Of a DNA stretch of 40,161 bases, positions 32,246 through 40,161 are shown in pieces; positions within the stretch are counted from its first letter, which is position 1; every line of letters begins with the position of its first letter. The stretch is taken from positions 1 to 40,161 of the forward strand of contig JAQWQB010000134.1 of the NCBI GenBank assembly GCA_029245065.1, in the 5' to 3' direction. The position numbers and the translations under genes are program-made. The DNA comes from Flavobacteriales bacterium (GTDB taxonomy: Bacteria > Bacteroidota > Bacteroidia > Flavobacteriales_D > Sanyastnellaceae). The notes under the pieces are model-generated. The model saw only the letters and a program-made list of their open reading frames with translations. It had not been told where the DNA came from and searched no databases.

Positions 32246-35200
32246 TTACAAAACACCTTCGGGTACCACCTCAATCCAACGACCAGTTTCACGCGCATTA
32301 ACAGTTCCATCGTACATGACTTCAACGGAAGTTGCTGGAAGGAAGAATCTCCCGAGGTACGCAGCATTTAATCTGACATAGAACGTTTTGCTTTCTGATC
32401 TCCGTAAATCGAAGTAGGATAGCACACGGTCATCTCTTACATCTTGATAGTCGGTTGCAGATGAAATGAAGTTGTCTGTACCTGCCGTCAGCATTCGGTC
32501 ATTGAGAATTTCCCAGCCAGATGGGAATACGTGAGTCAACGCAAGATCTCTCAACCCTGAACGTATGGCCTTATGTTTCACGGTAACTTTCGCAATAATG
32601 TCTGTGCCCTGAGTTAGCCTGTCTACGGAAATAGGGTTGCCACTTTTGTCCATGTATGTGGTAATGATTTCTAGACCATTGCTCGCACTTGGCAGGTTGT
32701 CTTCCACTGGTTGTCCGATGGCTGTTAACTGAACAAAGATGGTTTTCTCTCCCTTATTCACCAGGCTGAAGTTGTTTCCATTCAGTTGGTTGGCCGTAAG
32801 GTCTACTTTCACCATGGACTTATCAGAGTCAATTGATTTTTGCTGCTGACGGTTATGGCTGTATGCAAACTCAAATGAATCTCCTTGTTCAATGCCGAGG
32901 TATTTTCCAATGGCAACGAAGCTGAATGCCGCCTCTTGGGTGCTTATCCAACGTCGCGAGTTCAAATTCTTTGCGAGCGATTGCACCAACTCAGCCGATT
33001 TCTTGACATCACCACATCGAACAGCAGCCTCTGTTATCATCGCCACGTCGCGGTAGTACGATCCATAATAATAGTACGTTTCATTCTGACGAACAGGGAA
33101 GTGGTCCGCTCCAACCAATAGGGCATCTCCTGCCTCTGGCTGACCTATCAAGTGGTACGATGCCGCTAATCTCCATTTCGCAGGTAAATTCAAATTGCCA
33201 TTTTCACGAAGCCTATTCATTGCTCCAATATCTGGTTTTCCCGCCAAGGCCAACGTATACAATCGGTAAGCTTGATTAAGATCATAACCATAGTGACGAT
33301 TGGTTTTGTCCCGAGGCTTGCGCCAGTTACGCGACAGTTCTTTCTGGTAGCCAACTAAATTGTTGAGCATTTGATTCGGTACATCGTATCCTTTTTCCTT
33401 CGCTTCTAAAAGAAAGTGGGCGATGTACGTACTCACGTAATCATTCGGATGTTGTTGAGAACTCCAATAACTGAATCCACCATTGAGCTTTTGGAATGAA
33501 TTCAATTTGGAAATGGCCTCCTTTACGTTGTAAGAAGCTCGTTCCTTTTGGGCGTCAGATAGCTCAACAACATCTTCCAAGTACAACTGAGGGAAGGCTC
33601 TGGAGGTCGTTTGCTCTGCACACCCATGCGGATAGCCAATCAAGTAATTCAATCGCTCTCCTAAGTTGAGGGGCGAAAGGGTCGACGCTTCCAAAACAAG
33701 CTGATTTGTTCCAGCCATACCCGGTAGGTCATACACTTGGTCCCAGCTTTCACCGGGCTCCAAACTAGCGGTGTATCTTTCGGTGGCAGGAGGGTTGGGG
33801 TTGCGAATGGCCAGTTCCATTTGGTAGGAAGCTGATTCGCCACCTCCACTGACTGTGACATTAACAGCTGTTGTTCCTGTGTTTTCAACGGTCTTGAAGC
33901 GGAAGAATGACACTGACTCTCCCAACGACTCAAATCGCACCTTTTTCGTTGACCCATTCAATGGCTCTAACATATTGTCAGTTTCGATCTTAATAGTAAG
34001 ATCTTTATTCAAAAGCTTTTCATCCATGGCGAAAAGCGTAACGGGTAATTCTACCTCTTCGGATGGACCTAAAACGCGCGGCAACGTAGCAAGCACCATC
34101 AGTGGCTTTTTAACTGGAACTGATTTCGCTTCATGGCCGTAAGAAGTTTCTTTGCGCGCAACAACCATTACCCGAACTGCACCGATGTAATTCGGCATGG
34201 AAATCTCGTGCTTTTTGGTCCCGTTCGCAGGCAGCGTGAAAGGGCCTAAATAGGTCACTACGGGTTTGAAACGATTGATGTTTTTCTTCCCATTTGCACC
34301 TTGGTCAGCATCACCGCCAACACTGAGAAGTGCCGACATGGATGCTCCATACGCGCCAATAACATCATCATACACGTCCCATGTATTAACACCCAATGCT
34401 TCTTGGGCGTAAAAGAACCCATGTGGGTCAGGCGTTTTGTAACGCGTCAATCCCAAAAGACCTTCGTCAACAACCGCTAGCGTATATGACATCTCCTTGC
34501 CGTCTTTTTCAGACACAGCAACGGTATAGCTCGATTCGGGCTCCAGTTCATCTGGCATGGAAATAACTGGTTCCAATCGTGAATTGGGGTTTTCAACCTT
34601 TACTCTGGTGACGCCATACATCCGCATGGGGTTGTCGTTCTCGGTTTGAGCATGGGGCTGAATCAACTCAATGCTGACGTACACGTTTGGCGCATGCGCT
34701 TCTTCCAGTTTCAATTCGAACGTATTGCTTCCATCGGTGGTTTCAATCCAGTCTGCTCGCAATACACGAGATCCATTTTCTACGGTGACCAATGCTCTTG
34801 CACCTTCGGCACCAGGGAAGTTCACTTTACACGTTTCTCCTGTTTGATAAGACGTTTTGTCTGTTGACAACATCAACATGCTTTCTCCTTCTGGATTTTC
34901 CCGTTGTGCTCGACCTGCCCATCCTGGCCAGTCTATGAAGACGGTTGTCCCAGTTGCGTGTCCGCTCTCTTCATCAACTACCCGAACGAGGTAACGTCCC
35001 CAGCTAGGGTAGCTCACTTTGATATCAAATGTTCCTTCGCCCTTGGCATTGGTAGAAAGACTGCCTTCACTTATTTTGTTCCTTGATATTTCTCCTGCGT
35101 ATTGCGAGAAATTACTGTTGTATGAAGACCACCACCATCTCCAATCTATTTTGTGGAGCGTCCATTTGAGGTTTTTGCGTGCCGTGGGTTTTCCATCTGG

Positions 35201-37831
35201 TGTTAAACTCACCACCTTAATCGCATGCGTCGTGTCTGTCAACAACATGCCACGTGCTTTATCGCCCTTTGGGGCTCTCACACCAATGAAGGCGTTAAAC
35301 GGAGCTACTTCAATACTATGTTGATCAATGCTGAAATCTCCGGCAGTCTCAAACGAGCGGGTATCAAAGACTGCTTTCAACATACCTGGGGCGTTGTCAA
35401 AATCACCAAGTTCGATGGTTACATTCGCGTCGCCATTTGAATCAACATCACTATCAAAAACGGTTTTTGACGTGGTTTCGAATTGCCTCGTTGGATCGTC
35501 AAAAGCGTAGTCAGTATAACGCGCGAACTTGGTAGCAATAGGCTTCAATGCCATGTCTATCGTTGTTCGCAAATTTTTAGCAGGAGCACCGTGTAGCCAT
35601 TCCACATGGAGGTCACCTTTCAATGCTTGATCTCCTGCAGCAATCTTCTCTTTTCCGAATTCTAGTCCGATCTTTAAGCGGTTGGGTTTAATGGTTTCGA
35701 CCTTCAAACGCTTATTAAAGACAGAAGAGCCTACACGAACTGTTGCAGACCAATTCCCCGTAGCAGCATCAGCTTCAGTAGGGATGGCGAACACCATATG
35801 CTGCTCTTCATTTAGCGACCGTTTGATCTTTTCAACCAGCTTGTTCTGCGCGTCATACAGTTCAAGTTTTACGGGATGACCAGCCGGGATTTCAGCCACC
35901 TTGTTTTCAAGAATAAATCCTAAAAAGAGCGTATCACCAGGTCTCCAAACACCACGTTCTCCATAGATGAAGCCTTTGGCACCATTTTGAGTTGTTTGTC
36001 CAGCTACGTCAAAACGTGAAAGGGAAAGCGAATTTCCGTTCGCCAACTTCATGTACGTCTTTTCACCATTTCGTTCCGCAATAATCAGGAACGGTACTTT
36101 TCCATTGGAGTCAAGCTTAACGAAGCCTTCTGAGTCTGTTTTTCCAGAAGCAATCGATTGGCCTTGAAAATTGAGAATTTCAACATTGACGCCTGCTTGT
36201 GGAATGGTATTCGTGAGGTCTGTTATCCACGCGTTCCAAATACCATCTGTTCCGCGTTTTGTGATGACACCAAGATTGGTGGCCAAAATGTTTCTGCTGA
36301 TGAACCTGTTTTGTCGGTAATACGTTCCATGGCAGGGGTTGTCACGCTGCTGGTAATCGTATTCGTAGTAGTAATTATCCCATGCAGAATACCAGTAATC
36401 ATCGAAGTAATCCCAATACGAGAATTGACCTTCATCACTGTCGTCCCAGTTCTCCTCTTCTAAGATTTCATCTTCAACGGAGTCATCATCGTCACAAGGG
36501 TAGAGCGAGTGCGATTTGCGAAAGCCCATTTCGACGCGGTAAATGGCGCCTTGTTCCACATCAATAAAATTACTCAGGTCCAGGTGAAAACGGTTCCAAC
36601 TCCCAAGGTCCATGTTTCCTTTCGGGTTCAGCTGAATGGTTTGACGTTTCACCAATCGCCCAACACGTTTGATTTCAGACGACTCGTTCAGCTCATTCAC
36701 TTGAAGAAACTGATGCACATTGTCGCTGAAAACCTGAATAATTCGGACGTCAACCGCACTCAATGAAACCGCTTCGAAAGCAACCGAATTGCTGTTTCCA
36801 TCTGGAAGAATCACTTTGTCTGTTTGTACAAAGCGAATCTTTGGCTTCACACTCTCAAACGTCACGTCCATTAGAATTTCATCAGCCAGCTGGTAACCGT
36901 ATTTGTTCTTCAAACCGGCATTGATCTCTAATTTCGCTTCGCCCGTTTTTCGGGTGGAAGGGAAAACCTTGATTTCGTTCCCTTCAACATCGAAGCGCAC
37001 GTCTCCATTATCGTCAATCATAATGAGCCCTTTCAGTGATAGATTGGGGTCTACGGGGTCAGAAAAGATCAATGAAAGGTACTGGTCGGGTTGCTGTACA
37101 ATGTTTGTTCGCACCAGTTCAAAATCGCTCAGACCTCTAATTTTCTCTTCGAGGATTCCTCCTTCGATAGCACCAAGCGTCGTTTCATCCCATTTCATTT
37201 GAACAACGCCTTCAACATCTTTTCGGGCAATGCTGTCAACGGTGAAGTTGTGGGTTTTTGTATCAAGATGCTCCCATGTCACACTGAGCTTTTTGCCAGA
37301 CTGCAGTGCTTCAAAAGCAGCCTCCACGTCTTCACTTTTAGCTGCATCACTGGTGATCATTTGACCAGAAACAAACTGGAGCTCGGGTTCACTTTCGTCA
37401 TAAACGCCTAACCCAGCAAGTGAAACCTGTGCATTCTGTTCAAATGTGCGGAATCCAAATCGAAAGTCTTCAACGTCTTGGTCAGGTGCATTTAGCAATT
37501 CTTCTAGCTCCAAGGACAGTTTGAAAGCGGTGCCAGAAGGAAGCCATTCAGTTGGTTGAAAAAACAGCATGTTTCCATTCTTCCATTCCAAGTCACCTTC
37601 AACTGCAGGCTCAATAGAGAGCCAATCAGCGTTTGGCGCTTGATCTGTGATTCCTGCTTTCAGTTTGGCGGCGTCTAATACAATAGACACGCCAGCAGTT
37701 CTACTGATATGCCCAGCTGTATAGGCAGATATGAACTCTGCGAAAGCTTCATCTGGTAAAGGGAGTTCGTTCTTTTGACCACAGGTAGTGAGCAATAAAG
37801 CGGCAACAAGTAAAGACAGGAATCGTTTCAT
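32246..37831 (-). CDS. Alpha-2-macroglobulin-family lipoprotein with intact thioester
   Basis: The 1861-residue protein begins with a lipoprotein signal (lipobox LLTTC, Cys17) and contains the macroglobulin domain series (MG2 near GERGVWRPGDTLFLGFIL; A2M region near SYTLAVVDEGLLGLTRYKTPDP). The thioester motif is YPHGCAEQ (Cys1404, Gln1407), followed by a helical thioester domain and a receptor-binding-like C-terminal domain. Bacterial relatives (YfhM) are membrane-anchored and trap attacking proteases covalently; they usually accompany a PBP1C gene, which is not seen here. An acidic, Tyr/Trp-rich insert (about residues 440-510) is unusual. PepD follows by 26 bp and the PrsW gene ends 89 bp upstream. 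Confidence 0.95.
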   Translation of the reverse strand: MKRFLSLLVAALLLTTCGQKNELPLPDEAFAEFISAYTAGHISRTAGVSIVLDAAKLKAGITDQAPNADWLSIEPAVEGDLEWKNGNMLFFQPTEWLPSGTAFKLSLELEELLNAPDQDVEDFRFGFRTFEQNAQVSLAGLGVYDESEPELQFVSGQMITSDAAKSEDVEAAFEALQSGKKLSVTWEHLDTKTHNFTVDSIARKDVEGVVQMKWDETTLGAIEGGILEEKIRGLSDFELVRTNIVQQPDQYLSLIFSDPVDPNLSLKGLIMIDDNGDVRFDVEGNEIKVFPSTRKTGEAKLEINAGLKNKYGYQLADEILMDVTFESVKPKIRFVQTDKVILPDGNSNSVAFEAVSLSAVDVRIIQVFSDNVHQFLQVNELNESSEIKRVGRLVKRQTIQLNPKGNMDLGSWNRFHLDLSNFIDVEQGAIYRVEMGFRKSHSLYPCDDDDSVEDEILEEENWDDSDEGQFSYWDYFDDYWYSAWDNYYYEYDYQQRDNPCHGTYYRQNRFISRNILATNLGVITKRGTDGIWNAWITDLTNTIPQAGVNVEILNFQGQSIASGKTDSEGFVKLDSNGKVPFLIIAERNGEKTYMKLANGNSLSLSRFDVAGQTTQNGAKGFIYGERGVWRPGDTLFLGFILENKVAEIPAGHPVKLELYDAQNKLVEKIKRSLNEEQHMVFAIPTEADAATGNWSATVRVGSSVFNKRLKVETIKPNRLKIGLEFGKEKIAAGDQALKGDLHVEWLHGAPAKNLRTTIDMALKPIATKFARYTDYAFDDPTRQFETTSKTVFDSDVDSNGDANVTIELGDFDNAPGMLKAVFDTRSFETAGDFSIDQHSIEVAPFNAFIGVRAPKGDKARGMLLTDTTHAIKVVSLTPDGKPTARKNLKWTLHKIDWRWWWSSYNSNFSQYAGEISRNKISEGSLSTNAKGEGTFDIKVSYPSWGRYLVRVVDEESGHATGTTVFIDWPGWAGRAQRENPEGESMLMLSTDKTSYQTGETCKVNFPGAEGARALVTVENGSRVLRADWIETTDGSNTFELKLEEAHAPNVYVSIELIQPHAQTENDNPMRMYGVTRVKVENPNSRLEPVISMPDELEPESSYTVAVSEKDGKEMSYTLAVVDEGLLGLTRYKTPDPHGFFYAQEALGVNTWDVYDDVIGAYGASMSALLSVGGDADQGANGKKNINRFKPVVTYLGPFTLPANGTKKHEISMPNYIGAVRVMVVARKETSYGHEAKSVPVKKPLMVLATLPRVLGPSEEVELPVTLFAMDEKLLNKDLTIKIETDNMLEPLNGSTKKVRFESLGESVSFFRFKTVENTGTTAVNVTVSGGGESASYQMELAIRNPNPPATERYTASLEPGESWDQVYDLPGMAGTNQLVLEASTLSPLNLGERLNYLIGYPHGCAEQTTSRAFPQLYLEDVVELSDAQKERASYNVKEAISKLNSFQKLNGGFSYWSSQQHPNDYVSTYIAHFLLEAKEKGYDVPNQMLNNLVGYQKELSRNWRKPRDKTNRHYGYDLNQAYRLYTLALAGKPDIGAMNRLRENGNLNLPAKWRLAASYHLIGQPEAGDALLVGADHFPVRQNETYYYYGSYYRDVAMITEAAVRCGDVKKSAELVQSLAKNLNSRRWISTQEAAFSFVAIGKYLGIEQGDSFEFAYSHNRQQQKSIDSDKSMVKVDLTANQLNGNNFSLVNKGEKTIFVQLTAIGQPVEDNLPSASNGLEIITTYMDKSGNPISVDRLTQGTDIIAKVTVKHKAIRSGLRDLALTHVFPSGWEILNDRMLTAGTDNFISSATDYQDVRDDRVLSYFDLRRSESKTFYVRLNAAYLGRFFLPATSVEVMYDGTVNARETGRWIEVVPEGVL

Positions 37832-37920
37832 GGTTTCAACATTTTATAAGCTGAATGTAGCATATAAGCGTTAGTGAGTTAGGGGCAAATGAGTATTCGC
37901 ACTTCTTTGGAGAGAATCTG

Positions 37921-39021
37921 CTAGAAGTTAAGATCTTCTGACGGCTTAATTCGTCCTTTTGCTTTCCGAAAGCCAATGCTCTGCAGAATCCATCCTATAA
38001 CTGGGCGCTTTAATATACGCTCTTGGTCTGCAATATTTACAGACTCCAGCCAGTGATTCGCATGGTAGGGGTGTACACTCGCGTGCCCATTCTTGAAATT
38101 GTAAATCTCACGCATCTTCAATTGAAACTGGCCAGCAGGATCGTTTGGTCCCTTGGTGGATGGAATTCGCTTGCTGCGCGAAGAAATTGGACGGTAGTAC
38201 TTCATCAGTTTTTTCCAGTTCTTCACGTCGAAAAGCAGGTGCGAACACTGATGACAGTAGCTTCCCTTTAGTTTTCGAAATTGAATTTCTGGATTTACTA
38301 CAGCAATCTCGCAATTGGAACAAAAGGACTTTTTAGTGTGATCCTTTGTTTCGAATAGGTCTTTAGAGAATTGGGGCCGGAAATGGGAAAAACTCAGCGA
38401 AGCTTTTAAGACCAACCACTGGGTGTAGACCATTAGGATGAAGCTCGCATAGAAAGCGAGTGTTTCATGTTCAAACAGCAGTCCGTCGTAAACACCATGT
38501 GCAAGAATCGCGTAGATTAAAGAAGCAACGATGCCAATGTAATTCCGATGAACCCGCTGGTGGATGTACAATGCCAATCCAATCGAACCGCTGAACGCCA
38601 TGTGCCCAATAGTGGAGGTCACAGCCCGCATGGCCAGCACAAAGAAAGGCGATTCCGACCCGAATGCGTACATCACATTCTCAATGGTGGCAAAACCGAG
38701 GGCAATGCACGATATATAGATCAGTCCATCGACGATTTCATCTACCTGATTTCGAATGAAGTGAAACAGCATGTAGAAAGCGAAGTACTTCGACAGCTCT
38801 TCAATCAATCCGATCTTAAATATGGCATCGTAGAAAGTGTGCTCCACATTGAGCGGTAAGTACATAAGTAAGGAAAGAGTCACAGAAATGATTCCGCCGG
38901 CGGCTCCAATGACGAGCATCACACTAAATGGCTCAGGCTCATAGATGTCGTAGCTTCTCAGAAGTAGCAAGTATGCTATTCCTATCATGAGTGCGATGAA
39001 TACGACTAGGAGAGATATCAT
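37921..39021 (-). CDS. PrsW-family intramembrane metalloprotease with C-terminal Cys4 motif
   Basis: The 366-residue protein has about eight hydrophobic segments up to residue 210 with the PrsW motifs: EELSK (Glu74, Glu75, Lys78), FATIEN (Phe110, Glu114) and HGVYD (His175, Asp179). PrsW of Bacillus cleaves an anti-sigma factor; other members are of unknown target. The cytoplasmic tail contains CSNC (Cys234, Cys237) and CHQC (Cys256, Cys259), which look like a zinc ribbon. No sigma/anti-sigma pair is visible nearby. It lies 47 bp after the ABC ATPase gene. Confidence 0.9.
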   Translation of the reverse strand: MISLLVVFIALMIGIAYLLLLRSYDIYEPEPFSVMLVIGAAGGIISVTLSLLMYLPLNVEHTFYDAIFKIGLIEELSKYFAFYMLFHFIRNQVDEIVDGLIYISCIALGFATIENVMYAFGSESPFFVLAMRAVTSTIGHMAFSGSIGLALYIHQRVHRNYIGIVASLIYAILAHGVYDGLLFEHETLAFYASFILMVYTQWLVLKASLSFSHFRPQFSKDLFETKDHTKKSFCSNCEIAVVNPEIQFRKLKGSYCHQCSHLLFDVKNWKKLMKYYRPISSRSKRIPSTKGPNDPAGQFQLKMREIYNFKNGHASVHPYHANHWLESVNIADQERILKRPVIGWILQSIGFRKAKGRIKPSEDLNF

Positions 39022-39040
39022 GTGAAGACTTCTAACTATG

Positions 39041-39048
39041 CAAGTATA
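39041..39048 (-). promoter_or_regulatory. Weak candidate -7 box before the PrsW gene
   Basis: On the minus strand TATACTTG, 19 bases before the ATG at 39021, matches TAnnTTTG at all but one fixed position. No -33 TTG at the expected distance was found. Confidence 0.25.
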
Positions 39049-39068
39049 GCAATCCTTTCAGGTGAATC

Positions 39069-39746
39069 CTAAGGAATTAAGTTTGTGAGAATACCGTCCT
39101 TTATGGAAGGTGTTAATTCCGCTTCTAGTGCCTGAAACTCACTTGGCTGAACTGGAGGACTGAGTTTGCCTTCGTCCAAAACATAAATAGAGTCGGTCAA
39201 TTCACTCAGGCTCGCGAAAATGTGTGAAGAGAGTAAGATGGTTTTCCCTTTTGATTTGAGTTCCCGGATAATGGCTGCGATGAGCATGTTTCCTGCCAAG
39301 TCTACTCCATTAAAAGGTTCATCCAAAATAAAGATGTCGTTATTTTGAAGCAAGGCTCCCAGCAATGCTAATTTCTTCTTCATGCCTGTTGAATAATTGC
39401 TCGCATATTCGTGTAACGGCAGGTCGAAAATATTCTTGTCAGCAATGGCCACAGTAGGTAGTTTTCTCGCGTTCAGAACCAATGTTAAGTATTCCAACCC
39501 GGTCATCCTTGATAAGAAGAAGGGAGAAGTTGGAACATATCCAATGTGATCTTTGAGCAGTTCATATGGCGAATTGATCGTGCCTTCGAAGTTTTCTAAA
39601 CCGCATAAACACTTGAACAAGGTTGTTTTTCCAGCACCATTTTTCCCGACAATGCCGCTGATAAGTCCTGCTTCCAACTTAAATTGAAATGAAGAGAGTA
39701 CCTCTTTCTTGCCGTAGCTTTTTGAATCTAGTTGAACTTCTATCAT
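39069..39746 (-). CDS. ABC transporter ATP-binding protein
   Basis: From the ATG at 39746 the 225-residue protein has Walker A (GKNGAGKTT, 34-42), a Q-loop region (about 70), a signature-like YSTGMKKK (118-125, replacing LSGGQ) and Walker B (IFILDEP, 138-144), with an H-loop in LSSHIFA. The YSTGM signature is common in export-type ATPases of the CcmA/gliding/ABC-2 group. Its start overlaps the upstream small membrane protein's stop as ATGA, which supports this start over the ATG at 39830. No large permease is visible in the window. Confidence 0.92.
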   Translation of the reverse strand: MIEVQLDSKSYGKKEVLSSFQFKLEAGLISGIVGKNGAGKTTLFKCLCGLENFEGTINSPYELLKDHIGYVPTSPFFLSRMTGLEYLTLVLNARKLPTVAIADKNIFDLPLHEYASNYSTGMKKKLALLGALLQNNDIFILDEPFNGVDLAGNMLIAAIIRELKSKGKTILLSSHIFASLSELTDSIYVLDEGKLSPPVQPSEFQALEAELTPSIKDGILTNLIP

Positions 39747-39946
39747 GTGAGGAGAGGGGTTAATCGTTGTTTGCCATCCTTGAAGAATTTCGGAACCACA
39801 ACCAGCAGCAATGGCGGAAACCAAAAACAAAGTCCTAGCAATAAGGCCTGGGCTACACCAATCTCATTTGGGTATGCTGAGTACTTTGCCAAGCGAAGGG
39901 CTAAAATGAAAAGGGTCGCAATTAAGTGTATAAGAATTACAATCAT
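39743..39946 (-). CDS. Small two-helix membrane protein coupled to the ABC ATPase
   Basis: The ATG at 39946 gives a 67-residue protein with two hydrophobic segments (IVILIHLIATLFILALRL and VAQALLLGLCFWFPPLLLVVV) and a basic C-terminus. A TTG at 39964 would add six residues. Its stop overlaps the ATPase start (ATGA), which argues that it is translated and functionally linked. It is too small for a normal ABC permease. Its first codons (39919-39943) are one copy of the inverted repeat that reaches the window edge. Confidence 0.55.
   Translation of the reverse strand: MIVILIHLIATLFILALRLAKYSAYPNEIGVAQALLLGLCFWFPPLLLVVVPKFFKDGKQRLTPLLT
39919..39943 (+). repeat. Left copy of a perfect inverted repeat of at least 25 bp
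   Basis: This 25-base segment begins CAATTAAGTG and ends AATTACAAT. Its exact reverse complement lies at 40137-40161, where the window stops. It falls inside the 5' coding part of the small membrane protein. Because the right copy is cut by the window edge, the repeat may be longer. Confidence 0.9.
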
Positions 39947-39950
39947 CCAG

Positions 39951-40136
39951 TCAGCTGAAGACAAGACAATAAGAAGAGTTGAAAAAATGTGAAATAGCAG
40001 CTGTTAAATGCCTCGTTCGGCCTCTTAGTTCGCGGTTTTCCCATTCAGCGTCCAATACAAAAGAGATGAAATGGTCTTTTGGGAAATCGGGAACAACTTC
40101 ATCAAAGGACGTGGCAACATCTTGAACGAACGCCGC
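39951..40136 (-). pseudogene. Fragment of a DNA alkylation repair (AlkD-like HEAT) gene
   Basis: The frame reads AAFVQDVATSFDEVVPDF, then PKDHFISFVLDAEWENREL and RGRTRHLTAAISHFF, which from memory resembles the N-terminal part of DNA alkylation repair proteins (pattern PDFD, F, VFDEEWENRELKERMRH). It stops after CLVFS at 39951, while full-length relatives run to more than 200 residues. On the other side it meets the inverted repeat at 40137, where an in-frame TAA (40157-40155) precedes a possible GTG (40154). Both ends therefore look truncated. Confidence 0.5.
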
Positions 40137-40161
40137 ATTGTAATTCTTATACACTTAATTG
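40137..40161 (-). repeat. Right copy of the inverted repeat, cut by the window edge
   Basis: This is the exact reverse complement of 39919-39943, separated from it by 193 bp. It starts ATTGTAATTC and runs to the last base of the window, so its true length is unknown. Confidence 0.9.

Noticed and set aside
36158-36463. Hydrophobic plus-strand frame antisense to the alpha-2-macroglobulin gene.
   Set aside because: It mirrors the Asp/Tyr-rich insert on the coding strand; there is no independent support.

Overview
The window looks like chromosomal DNA of a Bacteroidota bacterium, most likely a marine or aquatic member of Flavobacteriales (Cryomorphaceae, Schleiferiaceae or Fluviicola-like). Four proteins end in type IX secretion (T9SS) sorting domains. 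There is also a PorE-like OmpA protein, a TonB receptor with a carboxypeptidase-regulatory N-terminal domain, several lipoproteins, a Rho factor with a long disordered insertion, and promoter-like TAYCTTNG boxes just upstream of starts, all typical of this phylum. No rRNA, tRNA, CRISPR array, intact insertion sequence or prophage was recognised.

Layout. 0.1-4.5 kb: rho with a downstream membrane protein on the minus strand, a divergent DUF4293 protein plus lipoprotein, and a YfcE-type phosphoesterase. 4.5-6.5 kb: PorE-like TPR/propeller/OmpA protein. 6.5-7.3 kb: an 815-bp gap with possible gene relics. 7.3-13.5 kb: a minus-strand run of lipoprotein, membrane protein, small exported protein, PQQ-type sugar dehydrogenase and a TonB-dependent receptor resembling the PQQ importer PqqU/YncD. 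13.7-15.9 kb: a T9SS-secreted protein and a small lipoprotein, closed by a strong terminator. 16.0-18.3 kb: poorly conserved genes, relics and hairpin repeats. 18.4-21.7 kb: a tricorn-type protease. 21.7-24.2 kb: a translationally coupled trio of fatty acid hydroxylase/sterol desaturase-family enzyme, exported protein and HTTM-DCC fusion. 24.5-29.2 kb: a T9SS pentaheme cytochrome and a T9SS FG-GAP/UnbV protein. 29.3-30.7 kb: a small exported protein, a GNAT acetyltransferase and a frameshifted TfoX-like gene. 30.7-40.2 kb: a minus-strand run of a DNA-alkylation-repair fragment, small membrane protein, ABC ATPase, PrsW protease, a thioester alpha-2-macroglobulin lipoprotein and the dipeptidase PepD.

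Themes. Much of the window serves the cell envelope: secretion to the surface, protein degradation (tricorn, PepD, PrsW), protease trapping (alpha-2-macroglobulin) and periplasmic or surface redox chemistry (PQQ dehydrogenase, multiheme cytochrome). The most interesting observations are the probable PQQ uptake-and-use operon, the heme-rich T9SS substrate, the HTTM-DCC fusion in a coupled operon, a family of intergenic hairpins whose stems show compensatory changes, a well-supported one-base frameshift near 30.39 kb, and a perfect inverted repeat reaching the right edge of the window that may be biological or an assembly/amplification fold-back. Family assignments come from reading motifs and from memory; no database search was run.
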